A stretch of DNA of 64,000 nt from Lasiodiplodia sp. COLG20 (GCA_009801085.1 VNWV01000008.1:434001-498000), one strand, 5' to 3'; counted from the first letter of the stretch, positions 21,965 through 32,483 are shown. Notes: generated by a model not told the origin, from the letters alone. Numbers and translations: made by a program.

Positions 21965-24178
21965 CTACTCTGGAGCTCTAGTCCCTAAAAATGATGCCTG
22001 CTCAGTATGGTCGACAATCCTCTTCAGATACTCTTCAAATTCATTCGCAACTTCGACCACCGCTTCGAAATGTTCAGTATTCAGCGGCTCTTTCTTGTAC
22101 TCCGCATATTGTCTGGCATTTTTGACCGTATTCCGGATCTGTCTTCCATTTAGAGGTTTATCCGCCAGAGCTGGGACGGAGCTTCGTAAGCTCGCGGGGT
22201 CATCAGTGAGGCCCCTCTTCTCCAAATCGTCGATGAAGCCGTACCAGATCTTAGATCGACCGGCCGTGTCCAGACGGGGATAGTGAATGGCGAGCTGAAT
22301 CCTCGACTTGAAAGCTTCGTCGAACGTACCAACACGGTTTGAAGTAAGGATGAGGATGCCGTCATAGTACTCTAAGACTCGTAGGAAAACGGAGACGAGA
22401 GCGTTGCGTTGAAGATCGCTCTGTGATCGCTCTTCCAGAAATACGTCGGCTTCGTCTAGCAGGACGACGCAGCCCCAAACGGTTCCGATATATAGAACCG
22501 ACTCGAGGTACTTCTCAACCGTCTCCGGATCGGTGCCGATGTCGCCGCAGGTGACGCGGTAGAGTGGCTTCTCGGTGAACTCGGCGATGGATTCCGCTGT
22601 CAGAGTTTTGCCCGTGCCAGGGCTCCCGTGCAGCAGCATGATGAGCCCATTGCCTTTGCCTTCGATGATATCCGTCGTCGGTTTCTTTCCAGATGCGACA
22701 TGAACCGTGACCAGTGCTTTGATGATTTCTTTCTTCTGGTGACCGAGCACCAGCTTACCAAATGCTCTTGAGTTCCATTCAATGTCTTTGATCTTATCGA
22801 CGACCAGGGTGACTAGACCTTTTGTTAATGATGAGCACTCTCCATATTTGGCAGACTTACTCCACTTCTTGTCATGCAATCCAAAGCCTAGAATTGTTGA
22901 CGGCAGAAGAAGGAGGAAAGACTCGTCGGGTACAGATCCTCCTCCTTCTGTCATCGGGACAGCTTCGCCGACCTCTGGGACTTTTAAAGGCCCTTTCTGA
23001 TGCAGGTCATGATATGTGCGCATATCGATCATATACCTTGGTTTCATCTTGTTGGCAGTCAGTCCGAATTGGCCCTTACTACCGATAATACATGAACTCA
23101 CCGTTTGGCCGTCAGGCTCGATACTATCAGACAGATAGCTAACATATTTCCTGATGTGGAAGTCCCAGAATTTGAGCCCTCGTTCCTTCAGACGTTCCTT
23201 AGTGCCATCCTTGATCAACCGCAATGGAAAGAGCTCGAGGTCTTGAATTCGCATGAGATTCGCATGTACCGGCCATTTCACCGAGAGAACAGTGTGCTGC
23301 TGTCGAAAGGTGCCATCAAAGCCCCATGACACGCAGTCCATGGAGAACTCGTTACTTTTCTTACTGTTCACTTTGACGCAAGCGTAGGCTTGTAGATGGC
23401 CGTTGACTTCCATAACCACAGTATCGTCCGATTTGAATAGCTTGTCGAAGTGCTCTATCGAGGCGAGGCCCTTGGAAAAGAGATCGTCGGCTTCGTTGAA
23501 ATTTTTTCCGTGTTCGCGATTGATATACGATGCAACATTCTCGAGTTCCTCATCGTGATTTCCCTCAGGGCTGCGAAGGAACTCACTGACACGGTGTCTT
23601 TGATGATAGAAAGGAACATAGGGTGCTTTCATCATCGTGATACCCTTCATGTTGACATTCGTCAGAGTGCGTTTGAGAGACTCGGAGAGAAGTTTCAATT
23701 CTTCAGACTTCCACGTCGCCCCTTCGGTATGTTGGGCTAGACTGAAAAGGTAGGGGCGGATCTTGGACGCGACGGTAACGTTCTGATGAGGGAGCTGTAA
23801 GCGCTTGAAGAGACTGTCCACTGATTTAAGGTGTGCTTGGCAGTCATAATACCTTCTGACGAGGACTGAAAACTCTTCGTGCTGCTCGATATACTCGTCC
23901 AGGTTTTCGATTTTTCGCTCTCCTCTTAAGATACTGGCCTTATGGTCGCCCGCAAACAGCCTAGGGTGGTCAAGATACGTGAGCCCGTTATCATGGTCTG
24001 CATGCGCTCCCTTTCTGCCACATTCGACGATGTGGACCACAAGAATTCGAGGGTACTGGGTCTGTGGATTCGGCCGCCTTCCCGATGATGCTCCCTCACA
24101 AGATCCTTCGACCGTGTCGATCTTGCGCTTTTTCGCGTCCGAGCTCTGTGGTGGGAAATCCATGTTTCGTATTGGCAT
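21965..24178 (-). CDS. AAA+ ATPase with N-terminal DUF7025-like region
   Basis: This is a 737-aa single-exon frame. The N-terminal half, including EVNGHLQAYACVKV and FSMDCVSWGFDGTF (about 258-290), resembles the DUF7025 module found before AAA domains in Pezizomycotina. The C-terminal AAA module has Walker A HGSPGTGKT (517-525), Walker B VVLLDEADVFLEER (571-584), sensor-1 TSNR (612-615) and a basic SR.QLAIHYP segment with the arginine finger. A helical AAA lid follows. The protein is soluble, with no membrane segment, so it is not a BCS1-type mitochondrial protein. The substrate is unknown; such genes are numerous and often clustered with HET and NLR genes. The second Met (MDFPPQ) five residues in is an alternative start. 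Confidence 0.9.
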   Translation of the reverse strand: MPIRNMDFPPQSSDAKKRKIDTVEGSCEGASSGRRPNPQTQYPRILVVHIVECGRKGAHADHDNGLTYLDHPRLFAGDHKASILRGERKIENLDEYIEQHEEFSVLVRRYYDCQAHLKSVDSLFKRLQLPHQNVTVASKIRPYLFSLAQHTEGATWKSEELKLLSESLKRTLTNVNMKGITMMKAPYVPFYHQRHRVSEFLRSPEGNHDEELENVASYINREHGKNFNEADDLFSKGLASIEHFDKLFKSDDTVVMEVNGHLQAYACVKVNSKKSNEFSMDCVSWGFDGTFRQQHTVLSVKWPVHANLMRIQDLELFPLRLIKDGTKERLKERGLKFWDFHIRKYVSYLSDSIEPDGQTVSSCIIGSKGQFGLTANKMKPRYMIDMRTYHDLHQKGPLKVPEVGEAVPMTEGGGSVPDESFLLLLPSTILGFGLHDKKWSKSAKYGECSSLTKGLVTLVVDKIKDIEWNSRAFGKLVLGHQKKEIIKALVTVHVASGKKPTTDIIEGKGNGLIMLLHGSPGTGKTLTAESIAEFTEKPLYRVTCGDIGTDPETVEKYLESVLYIGTVWGCVVLLDEADVFLEERSQSDLQRNALVSVFLRVLEYYDGILILTSNRVGTFDEAFKSRIQLAIHYPRLDTAGRSKIWYGFIDDLEKRGLTDDPASLRSSVPALADKPLNGRQIRNTVKNARQYAEYKKEPLNTEHFEAVVEVANEFEEYLKRIVDHTEQASFLGTRAPE

Positions 24179-24642
24179 TTACGTCCTGGACGGTTCAGCA
24201 CGTCAGGACTGTCTTTTATGTGCCTCGAGTGGATTTCACCCGTTTGGATGGAGCCGAGAATTACAAAATAAGCGACTCGAATATTTCATTTGGTGCACTT
24301 ACAGGCGCAAGCTGTCAGCCGCTACGCTGCGTTCAGCAAGTTTGATGCAGCAGGCTTATCGGCTAAATGGAGCTGACGTGTCATCCGTATGCACATTCTT
24401 AACCGGTCCGTGGCAGTGCCTGCTGTGTTACCCGAATTCCAAGCCTAGTCTGCGGCTGTTAGGCAACAGCCGATGCTCAGCCCCCCTCACCCCAAACGAT
24501 GCATTATTTACCTAGTAGTCACATTCCTGCGGGCGTCCTTGCTATATCGTCCGCAAAGCTTTCATGCTACCTTACAGTGAATCGTGGTCAAGCTGATTCA
24601 TACTGTTCCAGTCATGACTTGTTTATCGGCGGCTCAAAGGCC
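24179..24642. promoter_or_regulatory. Divergent intergenic region between AAA and DUF7708 genes
   Basis: About 460 bp lie between two divergently oriented genes. The interval carries the promoters of both. No specific site is recognisable. Confidence 0.4.
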
Positions 24643-26327
24643 ATGGTATTCAACTCTCTTCAAGCCAACCCTTTGGGACATCGTTAACCCACGCCAGCTC
24701 GTGTAATATCGCTCAAAATTCGTATGAGTTAGCTTTGAAATTTCTCGAGACAGAATTTGCGAAAGATCATGAAGCACTTGCCGTTATTCGCGGCACAACA
24801 AATATTAGGGACATTGAGGCCACGGTTACGTCAATTAAAGAGTCCTACGAGAACCGCCCTGGAAGATGGAAGGGAGCTCGTAGCATGCTCCACAAAGTGT
24901 CTCAACGTATTGTCTACTACGGAAGCATATTCGATGCTTTGGCGCAGCATCACCCCGAGTATGTTTCATTGGCTTGGGGAACCCTGAAGTTCGTTCTTAT
25001 GGTAAATTTTGATGGATGTGATCTGTAAAACTTGTGCTGACTTCACTAAAAGGGCATAATCAACCATGCTGAGCTCGTGGAGGAACTCGCTTTGGCCTTG
25101 ACAAACATCAGCTATGTGCTTCCAGATGCGGCTCTCAGCGCTGAACTCTACCACACAGATACCATGAACAAGGCAGTCATGTCCCTCTATATTGATGTAA
25201 TCACATTCTTCATCAAGGTCGCCAAATGGTACAGAAAGCACCGCATCACACGTCTGATCTCTGCTATCGCCAAGCCCTTCCAGCTGGACTACCAGGGAAC
25301 GCTCGAAAAGATCCGCAAGTCCTCCGCGATCATCGAGAGTATTTCCGCAGGACAGAGTAGGACAGAACTGCGCAGCATTTCGACTGTGACACCTTTAATA
25401 CAAGCCGACATCGAACAAATGAGGACCCAAATCGAAGAGGTCGCCAGAGTCCAGACTTCCCAAACAACCATTCTGCGCGGAATCCAGGTTTCCATTCAAG
25501 ACATTCAGCCCAGAATCCACGACCTTCAATACGGGGATATAGTGGCGGCGCTGAAGCCCTCCATAGAGCCCTTGGAGATGCTCTACACGAATCAGCGGCT
25601 ACTCCAACGCCGTCAATCAAAGTTGGGTCCATCTTACAACGTATCTGCTCACCTGACGAGCCTGCAACAATGGGCGAACAGCCCTTTGTCCTCACTGCTC
25701 GTCCTGCAGCCCAACGCGGGAGCAGACTTTGCCGCGAAGGAGATCTCCGTGGACATCATCAACCACCTACGGGCCGCAAATAAGCCGATTTTCTGGAGTT
25801 TGTCCGCGCTCACGAAACACCAAACCGTCACGTCCACCGAGACGATCCTGAAAACGCTACTCTTTCAAGTCACCAAAGCGACGGCCCGGGAAGCCCTCCT
25901 GAGCACCACCGTCTCCTCCTCCTCCCCACAGGAGCTGACCGTCGCCAGCGTCAGCGCTGGTCACAGCCAGCGCGAGTGGCTCGAGATCCTGACGCGCTCA
26001 ATCGCGCGGCTGGCGGCCGGGAATGGCTGCTTCATCGTCGTCGAGTCCGTGGACCTCTTCCACGCGCACGCCGGGCAGTCGTGGTGGGCGCAGGCCTTCC
26101 TCACTCTGTTCCACGCCTTAGCAGACGGCGTGCAAGGCTTTGGCTCGCGCGTGAAGGTGCTGGTCGTCAACTCGGAGAATACCGGCGCGGGCTGGCGTGA
26201 CCGAACCGGTAAAAGTCCGCGGGTGGTGACGCCAGTTCGGCGGTCGGCACCGCTGCCCCCAAAGGCGCGGAAGAAGTGGATGCGGGCGGCTGGTCGCAGG
26301 CAGTACTCGTGGGCTTCTGATGATTGA
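24643..26327 (+). CDS. DUF7708-type STAND-related protein with degenerate NTPase core
   Basis: Exon 2/3 splicing is clear: GTAAAT at 25002 to AAG before 25053, phase 0, joining AWGTLKFVLM to GIINHAELVEELALAL. This junction and HHPEYVSLAWG, SLYIDVITFFIKVAKWYRK and ISAIAKPFQLDYQ match the N-terminal DUF7708 domain of fungal NACHT proteins. The 5' end is less sure. ATG 24643 plus a 50-bp intron (GTTAAC 24683 to TTAG 24732) is phase-consistent and gives 527 aa. After a helical linker, a P-loop-like strand LLVLQPNAGADFAAKE occupies the NACHT position but lacks GxxxxGK[ST]. Walker B is replaced by CFIVVESVDLF. The protein then ends in a basic tail without superstructure repeats. It is probably a non-hydrolysing NLR-like protein, or a truncated one. 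Confidence 0.75.
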
Positions 26328-26388
26328 TATAGCAGGGGGCGTCCGTATTTGAGTAGTCCCAGAGGGGCTATCTGCTCCGCAGATATTT

Positions 26389-27171
26389 TCAAGGGGCTTG
26401 AGTTTGAATCCATCGCATCGTTTCCACAAAATTCCGATTAGCGTTTGATGGGCTGGTAGGCCTCGACTCGTGGTCGGTTGTAACATAATCCCAAAAAGTC
26501 GTCCGGGAGGGCGGTGCATCCTGCCTCGGTGCTTCCGTCGGCGCGGTGTTTAACGCAGAGCTTTGCGGCAGCCGGCTGAGTATGGTGTTGTTTCGCAGCT
26601 TGGGGTCTACCTCAAAATTTTCGTGACGTTCCTTATGTCGAGATAATAAATCTGTTCTATGGAAGGTTTTCCCGCAGCCGGGGAAATCGCATGGCAATGT
26701 TGATTCTGAATCTTAACCGTCCTGTCAGTTGTTTCCATTGCTGACGAATCAAAGGCGAGGCTTACGATTTTCCTGATGGCGGCGCAGGTGCTCGGAGCGA
26801 GTATAGCTCTTGCCGCAAGACGGACATAGATACGTTTTGAGCGAGGCTTTGCGCATTTTCCCCATTCTCCCACTCAAGGTGTAACGAGTGGGAGATTTGG
26901 CTCCAGTAGGGGGGCTGCGTGCTGTAGACTGTGTTTTATATGACGATAGTGTTGGCAAGTCGTCATCCTGAGGCGCTGTCTTTTCATCTCGGGCGTGAAG
27001 CACGCCCTTGCAGCCTCGTGTCCTGTCTCGTGGCGCAAGCGCGACGAGGCGATTGCAAGCCATTTCCTTCGAATTATCCTCAGAGATTGTGTGGGTCACG
27101 AATAACTTCGAGTCGATGCGTCGGGGTTGCAACGCGCTGGAGCAATCCGGCGAAAAAGGCCGCTTCGACAT
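26389..27171 (-). CDS. C2H2 zinc-finger protein
   Basis: There are two exons, 27171-26766 and 26711-26389. The intron (GTAAGC...GTTAAG, 54 bp) is phase-consistent and gives 242 aa. The join falls between two tandem C2H2 fingers: YLCPSCGKSYTRSEHLRRH(QENH), then LPCDFPGCGKTFHRTDLLSRH(KERH). The second is a CX4C type. This tandem arrangement with RSEHLRRH and RTDLLSRH is typical of fungal C2H2 transcription factors. The usual fungal-specific regulatory domain is missing: only about 60 residues follow the fingers, so it is short compared with family members of 600-900 aa. The N-terminal half is basic and disordered. It is convergent with the DUF7708 gene (61-bp gap). Confidence 0.8.
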
Positions 27172-28060
27172 AATGAGGGCAACCGTAGAACTCGAGGTTG
27201 GGTGGACAGCAAGGTCTGGTATATAAAGATAAATTCGTTCTTCTTGGATGCCTTACCAAAGCGTTCGTCTCGATGGAAAATGATGCAAATGGGGTGGAAA
27301 GAAAGCGATGTTGAGCTCTGAAGGAAACGAAAAAGCATGCGCGTTTCTAAGCCTTGCGACCGCAGCAGGGCGCGCGAGACTGCATGATGGGCTGGCGCTA
27401 ATTGAGGCTTAGATATGTGGGGCGCAGTATGACAACGGCCATCCAATCGCGCTTCGCCAGACCCTAAGCGCATTGCTTTTGCACGACGCGTATTTCACAG
27501 CAAGAGGAAGTAAACCAAGTACGACGGAGAAGAATGCCACCATTGAGACCTCCCTCTAACGAGACGGGTGTTCTCCGTGTGCAAACAGTGCGCAGGGAAT
27601 TCCATGACAGAAGGTGGATACACGAGGATGATCTGGAGCCCCCGCTTCACGTAGTGGCGGGCCGTCCCGCCATGCGGGTGTGAGCTACTGCGCGAGTTTC
27701 CCGGATTCCAGACTTTAGACATAATAGAGTATTCTATCTCCCTCTAATATCAAGTCTTCACGTCGTAAATATACCATCGGCCCAAAATTGCTTGAGGAGC
27801 TCACCTACCATTGCTAACCTTACATACGTAGGAATAACAGAAAGTAATCAGAAGCTAGCTTACCAATTACATTCGTCTCACTGAAGCCTGCATGTACGTT
27901 CCCAACCATTCTTTTCCAAGACGAGGCTGGCCCTTATGTATACGTCTCAAATTCCAGCCTCGCTCGGGTCAGAATCTGTGCAATAGTTAATTACCGCATG
28001 TCCCTCGAATATTAACCCTACTCACCTCAAAATATCTTGACGTTCATTTTACCTCAGCCC
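27172..28060. other. Intergenic, AT-rich in part
   Basis: This region carries the upstream sequence of the C2H2 gene and, from about 27,700, AT-rich sequence with dense stops. No gene, RNA or repeat pair is recognised. Confidence 0.5.
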
Positions 28061-29223
28061 TGATCCAGCTAACAGCTTTCCGCCGACTTGAATTTTCAGC
28101 AAAAATACAACCGCGATAATGTCCCGCGAATTCGAGCTCGTTTTCCAGCGCGCCAACGACGAGGACGCGCAATTTCGCCTCCGAAACCAACCAGCCAGAC
28201 GACGACGGTAACCCGGAGATCCAACGACCGTACATCACAGGATGTGACCGAGAAGGCGACGCTGCTCGCATGGCCGTACACGGCCACCTGACGACCGTCG
28301 TCCACGGCCTCGAGAAAGAAGGCAGCGACGTACCGTACACGCTCGCCATCTTCGAGTGGACCATCATCCGCCGCCGGAATGACAAGCGCTTCCGCGAGCT
28401 TACCATCGAGATCAGCTTCCAGGCACACGGCGGCGGAAGAATGGGCACAAAGAACTATACTGGGACCCCGAAGTTGTCGCTATGGCTCCCAGCGGGACCG
28501 AGTGGTACCATCAGACGAGCCACACGGTGTGTCAGAAACTAACTCCTTTCGCCTCACTGCCACACATTGAGAACCAAGAAGACACAATATCACATGTCAG
28601 ATGTCAGAGAGCACGAAACCCACTAGTCCAGACATAGAAGCAAGAAATACGTATATATAATAGTTCAAATTCATAGCTACAGAGGACAGAGATTCGTCTC
28701 AGGACTCGTGTCACAATTGAGCATTCTATCAGCTTCTTACACGGTGGAGAACACGCGCGGCGCCGAGTTCAGTGTGACGGGCGGCTTCGAGCCTTTCGTT
28801 TCCGCAGGCCCGAAGCTCGTGTGGGGTCGGAGAGAGAAGGTGCAGCGCGGGGATTCGATCGAACTAATCGGCAACCCCGCTTTCGTGGGCGATGTCAGCT
28901 CGCGCTCGGCGCCCAATGCCGTGCGCTGGACGATTCTGGAGAACGAATCGCAGCGCAGTGGGGTACCGTCTTTCCTACGCACGGTGGTCCTGCTCAAGTG
29001 CCGTCCGCACGACGCTGGACAATTCCTCGGTCATGTTAGCTTGCGGTACAAGATCTCGCCGTTTGCTGATTTCAAGGAGACAGTGCTGGATGCGCTGGCT
29101 GTTCTACCCCAGGATTACCCCATAATCTTCGGTCCAAATTACCCAAGCAGCTCGTTCGCGCTTCACAAGAGCAGCATTTTTGCGGTGGCTAAAGAGACCT
29201 TGAGCCAGGAGGTTCGGGTCAAA

Positions 29224-29232
29224 TTTCAAAAG
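29224..29232. repeat. Left 9-bp target-site duplication
   Basis: TTTCAAAAG lies directly before the inverted-repeat element and matches TTTTAAAAG (29707-29715) after it at eight of nine positions. The single difference is a CpA to TpA change. Confidence 0.7.
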
Positions 29233-29706
29233 GGGGTAATTACTAAACAGCAGCACTTTCGCGATTTTCGGACCAAATAGCATCTTTTAGGCCCTAAACA
29301 GCATCTCTCTAAATTTTATCGCTAAAACGTCAATGAATTTGTATAAAAGTTAATTTTTTTTATTTAATTAATATTCTCTAGCATCTCTAGTGTTATAAAA
29401 ATATAAAAAAAAATTAAATTTAAGTCTTTATTAACGTTTTCTCGCGTAGTAAAAAAGTTAGTTTTAAAAGAGATTTTAGCTAGATAAATCGATATTCTCG
29501 CTATAAAATTTTTTATTTTTTATTAGAATTAGTAAATCTGAGCTCTAATAGTATAATATATATAAGAAAATACTTATATTTCTTATTACGTTAACGTTGT
29601 GCAGCGGTTTTAATACGGTAGGTTTTAGTAGTAAGGTACTATTTAGCCCTTATAGATGCTATTTAGTCCGAAAATCGCGAAAGTGCTACTATTTAGTAAT
29701 TACCCC
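29233..29706. mobile_element. 474-bp non-autonomous DNA element (MITE), Mutator-like by TSD length
   Basis: The ends are inverted repeats. The left end starts GGGGTAATTACTAAACAG; the reverse complement of the right end starts GGGGTAATTACTAAATAG. Similarity continues for at least 52 bp, through CACTTTCGCGATTTTCGG and AAATAGCATC. The interior is very AT-rich (about 29,330-29,600) and encodes nothing, so the element cannot move itself. A 9-bp target duplication flanks it, which is the length made by Mutator-like transposases; hAT elements make 8 bp. Differences between the two ends are C to T in CpA context. The element sits inside the broken gene frame and, with its duplication, adds 483 bp, a multiple of three. 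Confidence 0.8.
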
Positions 29707-29715
29707 TTTTAAAAG
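29707..29715. repeat. Right 9-bp target-site duplication
   Basis: TTTTAAAAG is the right copy of the 9-bp duplication. The C-to-T change relative to the left copy turns a CAA codon into TAA in the interrupted frame. Confidence 0.7.
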
Positions 29716-29919
29716 TCCTTGGACTACGGCTATAATAAAAACACTTTCGAGGAAGAAGAGGAATCTTCTATCACTATTAAGAAATATATAATCTTTTTAG
29801 TTGATTTATGTTTCACTCTCAATTCGAGTTTTGAAAAATCGATGTCATTATTATTATTTGTTATCGAATGGGGAATAATATGGAATTGCGCTCGTACTGT
29901 TTTGCCACACCAAAATTAA

Positions 29920-30253
29920 AATTACTGTAGTACAAATTTATTATTATGTTCCAATGATAGTGCTTGAGAAGAATAAAAAAGAACGACTTCCCTTCAAGCG
30001 AGAGAAAGCTGACATCATAATTTTCGACAATATAGAACCCTGACTCCGGTTCACTACCTCTCTTCCGATGACGGTAAACTGTCTTCCTCGACCAAGACTT
30101 TCTCCGGTTGAATTTCCTCTGGTAGGATTTCCCCAAATGTGTGACCCGGATAGTGCGCCTCTTTAAAATGCCAATGACACTTGAAATAATACTGCATAAG
30201 AGCAGGAGATTGACAATTTCATTAGTAATCTGGTGTGCCTGAGGTGCTACTAC
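29920..30253. other. AT-rich intergenic
   Basis: This short AT-rich stretch lies between the broken gene and the ankyrin relic. No motif is recognised. Confidence 0.5.
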
Positions 30254-31055
30254 TTAAAGAGCTATACCATACCTCCTCGCTATCGTATGAGCGTTCGCGC
30301 GTTCGGAACCTGGTTCAAGCAGAATTTTAATCACTTCTTGTAAACCTGAAATTGCAGCCATGTGCAGGAGAGTGCTTTTGTCTTCATATGTCTTGTTCGC
30401 GTCCAGACCGCGAAAGAGAAGAAGACGGAGCTTTTTAACGTCATCGGAGTCCACGAGTCATTATATTATAGTGATGGAGACGCTTTCTTCAATATTCTCC
30501 GCCCCATACTAAAGAATTACCTCAATCATAGCAGCATTTAATATTTCCAGTGCGAGATCCAAGAAGCTACCGTACGTATCCGCAAGCGATGCTAGGACCT
30601 TTAGAGAGAAACCGGCATCTAGAAGGGGGTTTACAGCCTGATGATGTATTTTACGCGCCACGTAGTAGATTGGCATGAAGCCATCTACACCCTCGGTATC
30701 TAGAACGGCGCCTACAGCAATTAGAATTTTCAGCACTTCAGGGAGTTCCTGTGTGCGCTATCTAAGACAGCTGTTCTTCCGTCTTCATCTTGCAGCTCCA
30801 ACTAAACTCTCCTAGCGAGGAGCGGATGAGCAATTCTTGGATGGGAGTCCCATGCAGCGTAATGAAGAGCCGTCCTGCCATCTTTTCCCTATGAATCCTT
30901 GTTTGCGCCAGTATCAAGCAGTCGGTCACAGTGTCCACCTTCCTGTACTTGACTGCTACAAAGTCTCCAAGGTCCCAGTCCTGTTTCGAACAGCGGGGCA
31001 AGAGATGCCGGACGATCGTATTATTGCCTTCCACGGGTTTCGTTGACCCCGACAA
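30254..31055 (-). pseudogene. Ankyrin-repeat gene relic
   Basis: Three pieces of ankyrin repeat are seen on the minus strand in different frames. Near 30930-30800 the reading is LLDTGANKDS, a TAG, then GKDGRTALHYAAWDSH. From 30736 the frame is LKILIAVGAVLDTEGVDGFM and PIYYVARKIHHQAVNPLLD. From 30454 it is VKKLRLLLFRGLDANKTYED and STLLHMAAISGLQEVIKILL. The TAG after KDS and another after LLARRV look like former CAG codons changed by C to T in CpA context, a RIP-type change. The pieces are in correct order, so this was one gene with at least four repeats. Some gaps between the pieces could be introns, but the stops within repeats cannot be. Confidence 0.6.
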
Positions 31056-31417
31056 TCGCTCACAAAATTAGCGGATGGACCAGGCGCAGGGCGTCTACTT
31101 CCGCGGAGATACAAAATTGCTTCAAACATAAAACACGAAGGGATGATGTCAGAACATCTTCGGAACAAGTGTCGTGCTTAGAGATGTGGGACTTCGGCCT
31201 GCCAGTCTTTAACTCCGTTACCGCGGGGCCCCGTTGCTTATAAATGTTAATCACAACCATCTAAGCTTAAAAGCTGGTGGGAGCGGGGCCGGTGGGATAT
31301 GCATTCGTGTATCAGTACCTCCTTCGACAACGAATCTCTTCGCAAGACCTTGTTTTCGTTACACTTCAATCAATTTCATTGCGCCTTTCGCTACGCGTCT
31401 GGGCTTTCACTCGAAAC

Positions 31418-32483
31418 ATGACGGGATACAGAAGAATTGGTGTTTTTGGCGCCACTGGACGCGTAGGGCGTGAAAGTAAGTTTGAATGACGCCTTTTTTG
31501 GGGTCGATCATCCAATACTAATACAAACACAGTCACTCGAGCACTGGCTGAAAGCGGCTTTGAAGTGGTGCCGTTCTCAAGGCAAAAGACGGTATGTGTT
31601 CATGCTCCTGCTCTTGAAGCATAGAAAGCGAGATAAGAACTTTGGAGGAAGATGAGTAGGCACTTACACAAGATTACGCAGACCATTGCTGGCATCCCAT
31701 CCCAAGAAGTTGGACACCTTGGAGCCTTTGACGTCATCGTATCGACAGTTGGTAGGCGTGATGACAAATACTCTTACGGGTTGGGCCTGTGCGTGGAACT
31801 TAACCACTAACCTCGGCACTTGCAGGGCTCGAGGGGAAGGACGCCCAACTCAAACTCATTCAACAAGCGAAGGACGAAGGTGTGAAGAGATTTGTCGCAA
31901 GCGAGTATGGTGTGCATCCTGAGACGGATGCAGGCCGGTCAGACTTCTTCGCGGCCAAGAGAGCAATGCGTCAGTTGCTTCAGGACGCCCAATTTCCAGA
32001 CGGTAAGCTTGCATTCCCAACTTCAATTGCAAATTGACTGATCAAGTACAAATAGGATGGACCTCCATAGCTAGTGGCTTTTTCGACGATATTTTGCCCA
32101 TACTTGTCAATGCCAACACACAGACATCGACTTTGACCATTCGAGGGACCGGCAAGACCCGTTATCCATTCACCGTGCGCCATGATATTGGTCGCGTTCT
32201 GGCCGAAACATTCAAGCACCCGGAAAAATACAAAAATGAGTGGCTCAGCGTGGTGAACGCATGGTACTCTTTCGACGATATCGTGCAGAAGATAGGGAAC
32301 ATGAGTGGAAAGGACTGGACTGTGGAAAGGGCTGAGACCACAATGAAGATGCCTATCTTGTATCTTGCGGAGACAAACCGGTGGAACATACTGCCGTTGG
32401 GTGCAAGCCGGGAAGACTCGCCGGTGGAGTTGGAAAATTTCGATGAGGTGATCAGGGATTACGTGTTGTCGTTAGGATACTAG
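31418..32483 (+). CDS. NmrA-like / isoflavone-reductase-type NAD(P)-binding protein
   Basis: Five exons (31418-31475, 31533-31591, 31682-31751, 31826-32002, 32056-32483) join in phase to 263 aa. All donors are GTA-type. For exon 3 an acceptor nine bases earlier (after ACACAAG) is also in frame and would add three residues. The start MTGYRRIGVFGATGRVGRE carries the NmrA/isoflavone-reductase GxxGxxG Rossmann loop. GAFDVIVSTVG, KLIQQAKDEGVKRFVASEYG (the SEYG motif of this family) and SGFFDDILP follow. Family members are NAD(P)H-dependent reductases or redox sensors of about 300 aa. This one is slightly short but complete. Function and substrate are unknown. It stands alone, flanked by relics, with hydrolase genes downstream. 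Confidence 0.9.

Larger units (their letters stand above)
28061..29919 (+). pseudogene. Broken hypothetical gene interrupted by an inverted-repeat element
   Basis: Protein-like segments run on the plus strand in shifting frames: NQPDDDGNPEIQRPYITG, then VPYTLAIFEWTIIRR and TIEISFQAHGG, then in another frame HKELYWDPEVVAMAPSGTEW. From 28740 a long open frame reads GGFEPFVSAGPKLVWGRREK, AVRWTILENESQ and SGVPSFLRTVVLLKC. A one-base slip near 28440 separates the first two blocks, and a 28545-28735 gap lacks coding character. This resembles an uncharacterised fungal protein with a WxLxEN....GIP..LR..VLL signature, but I cannot name it. The frame is cut by an element at 29233-29706; beyond it the same frame stays open to the TAA at 29917-29919. 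It is not likely to be functional. Confidence 0.5.
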
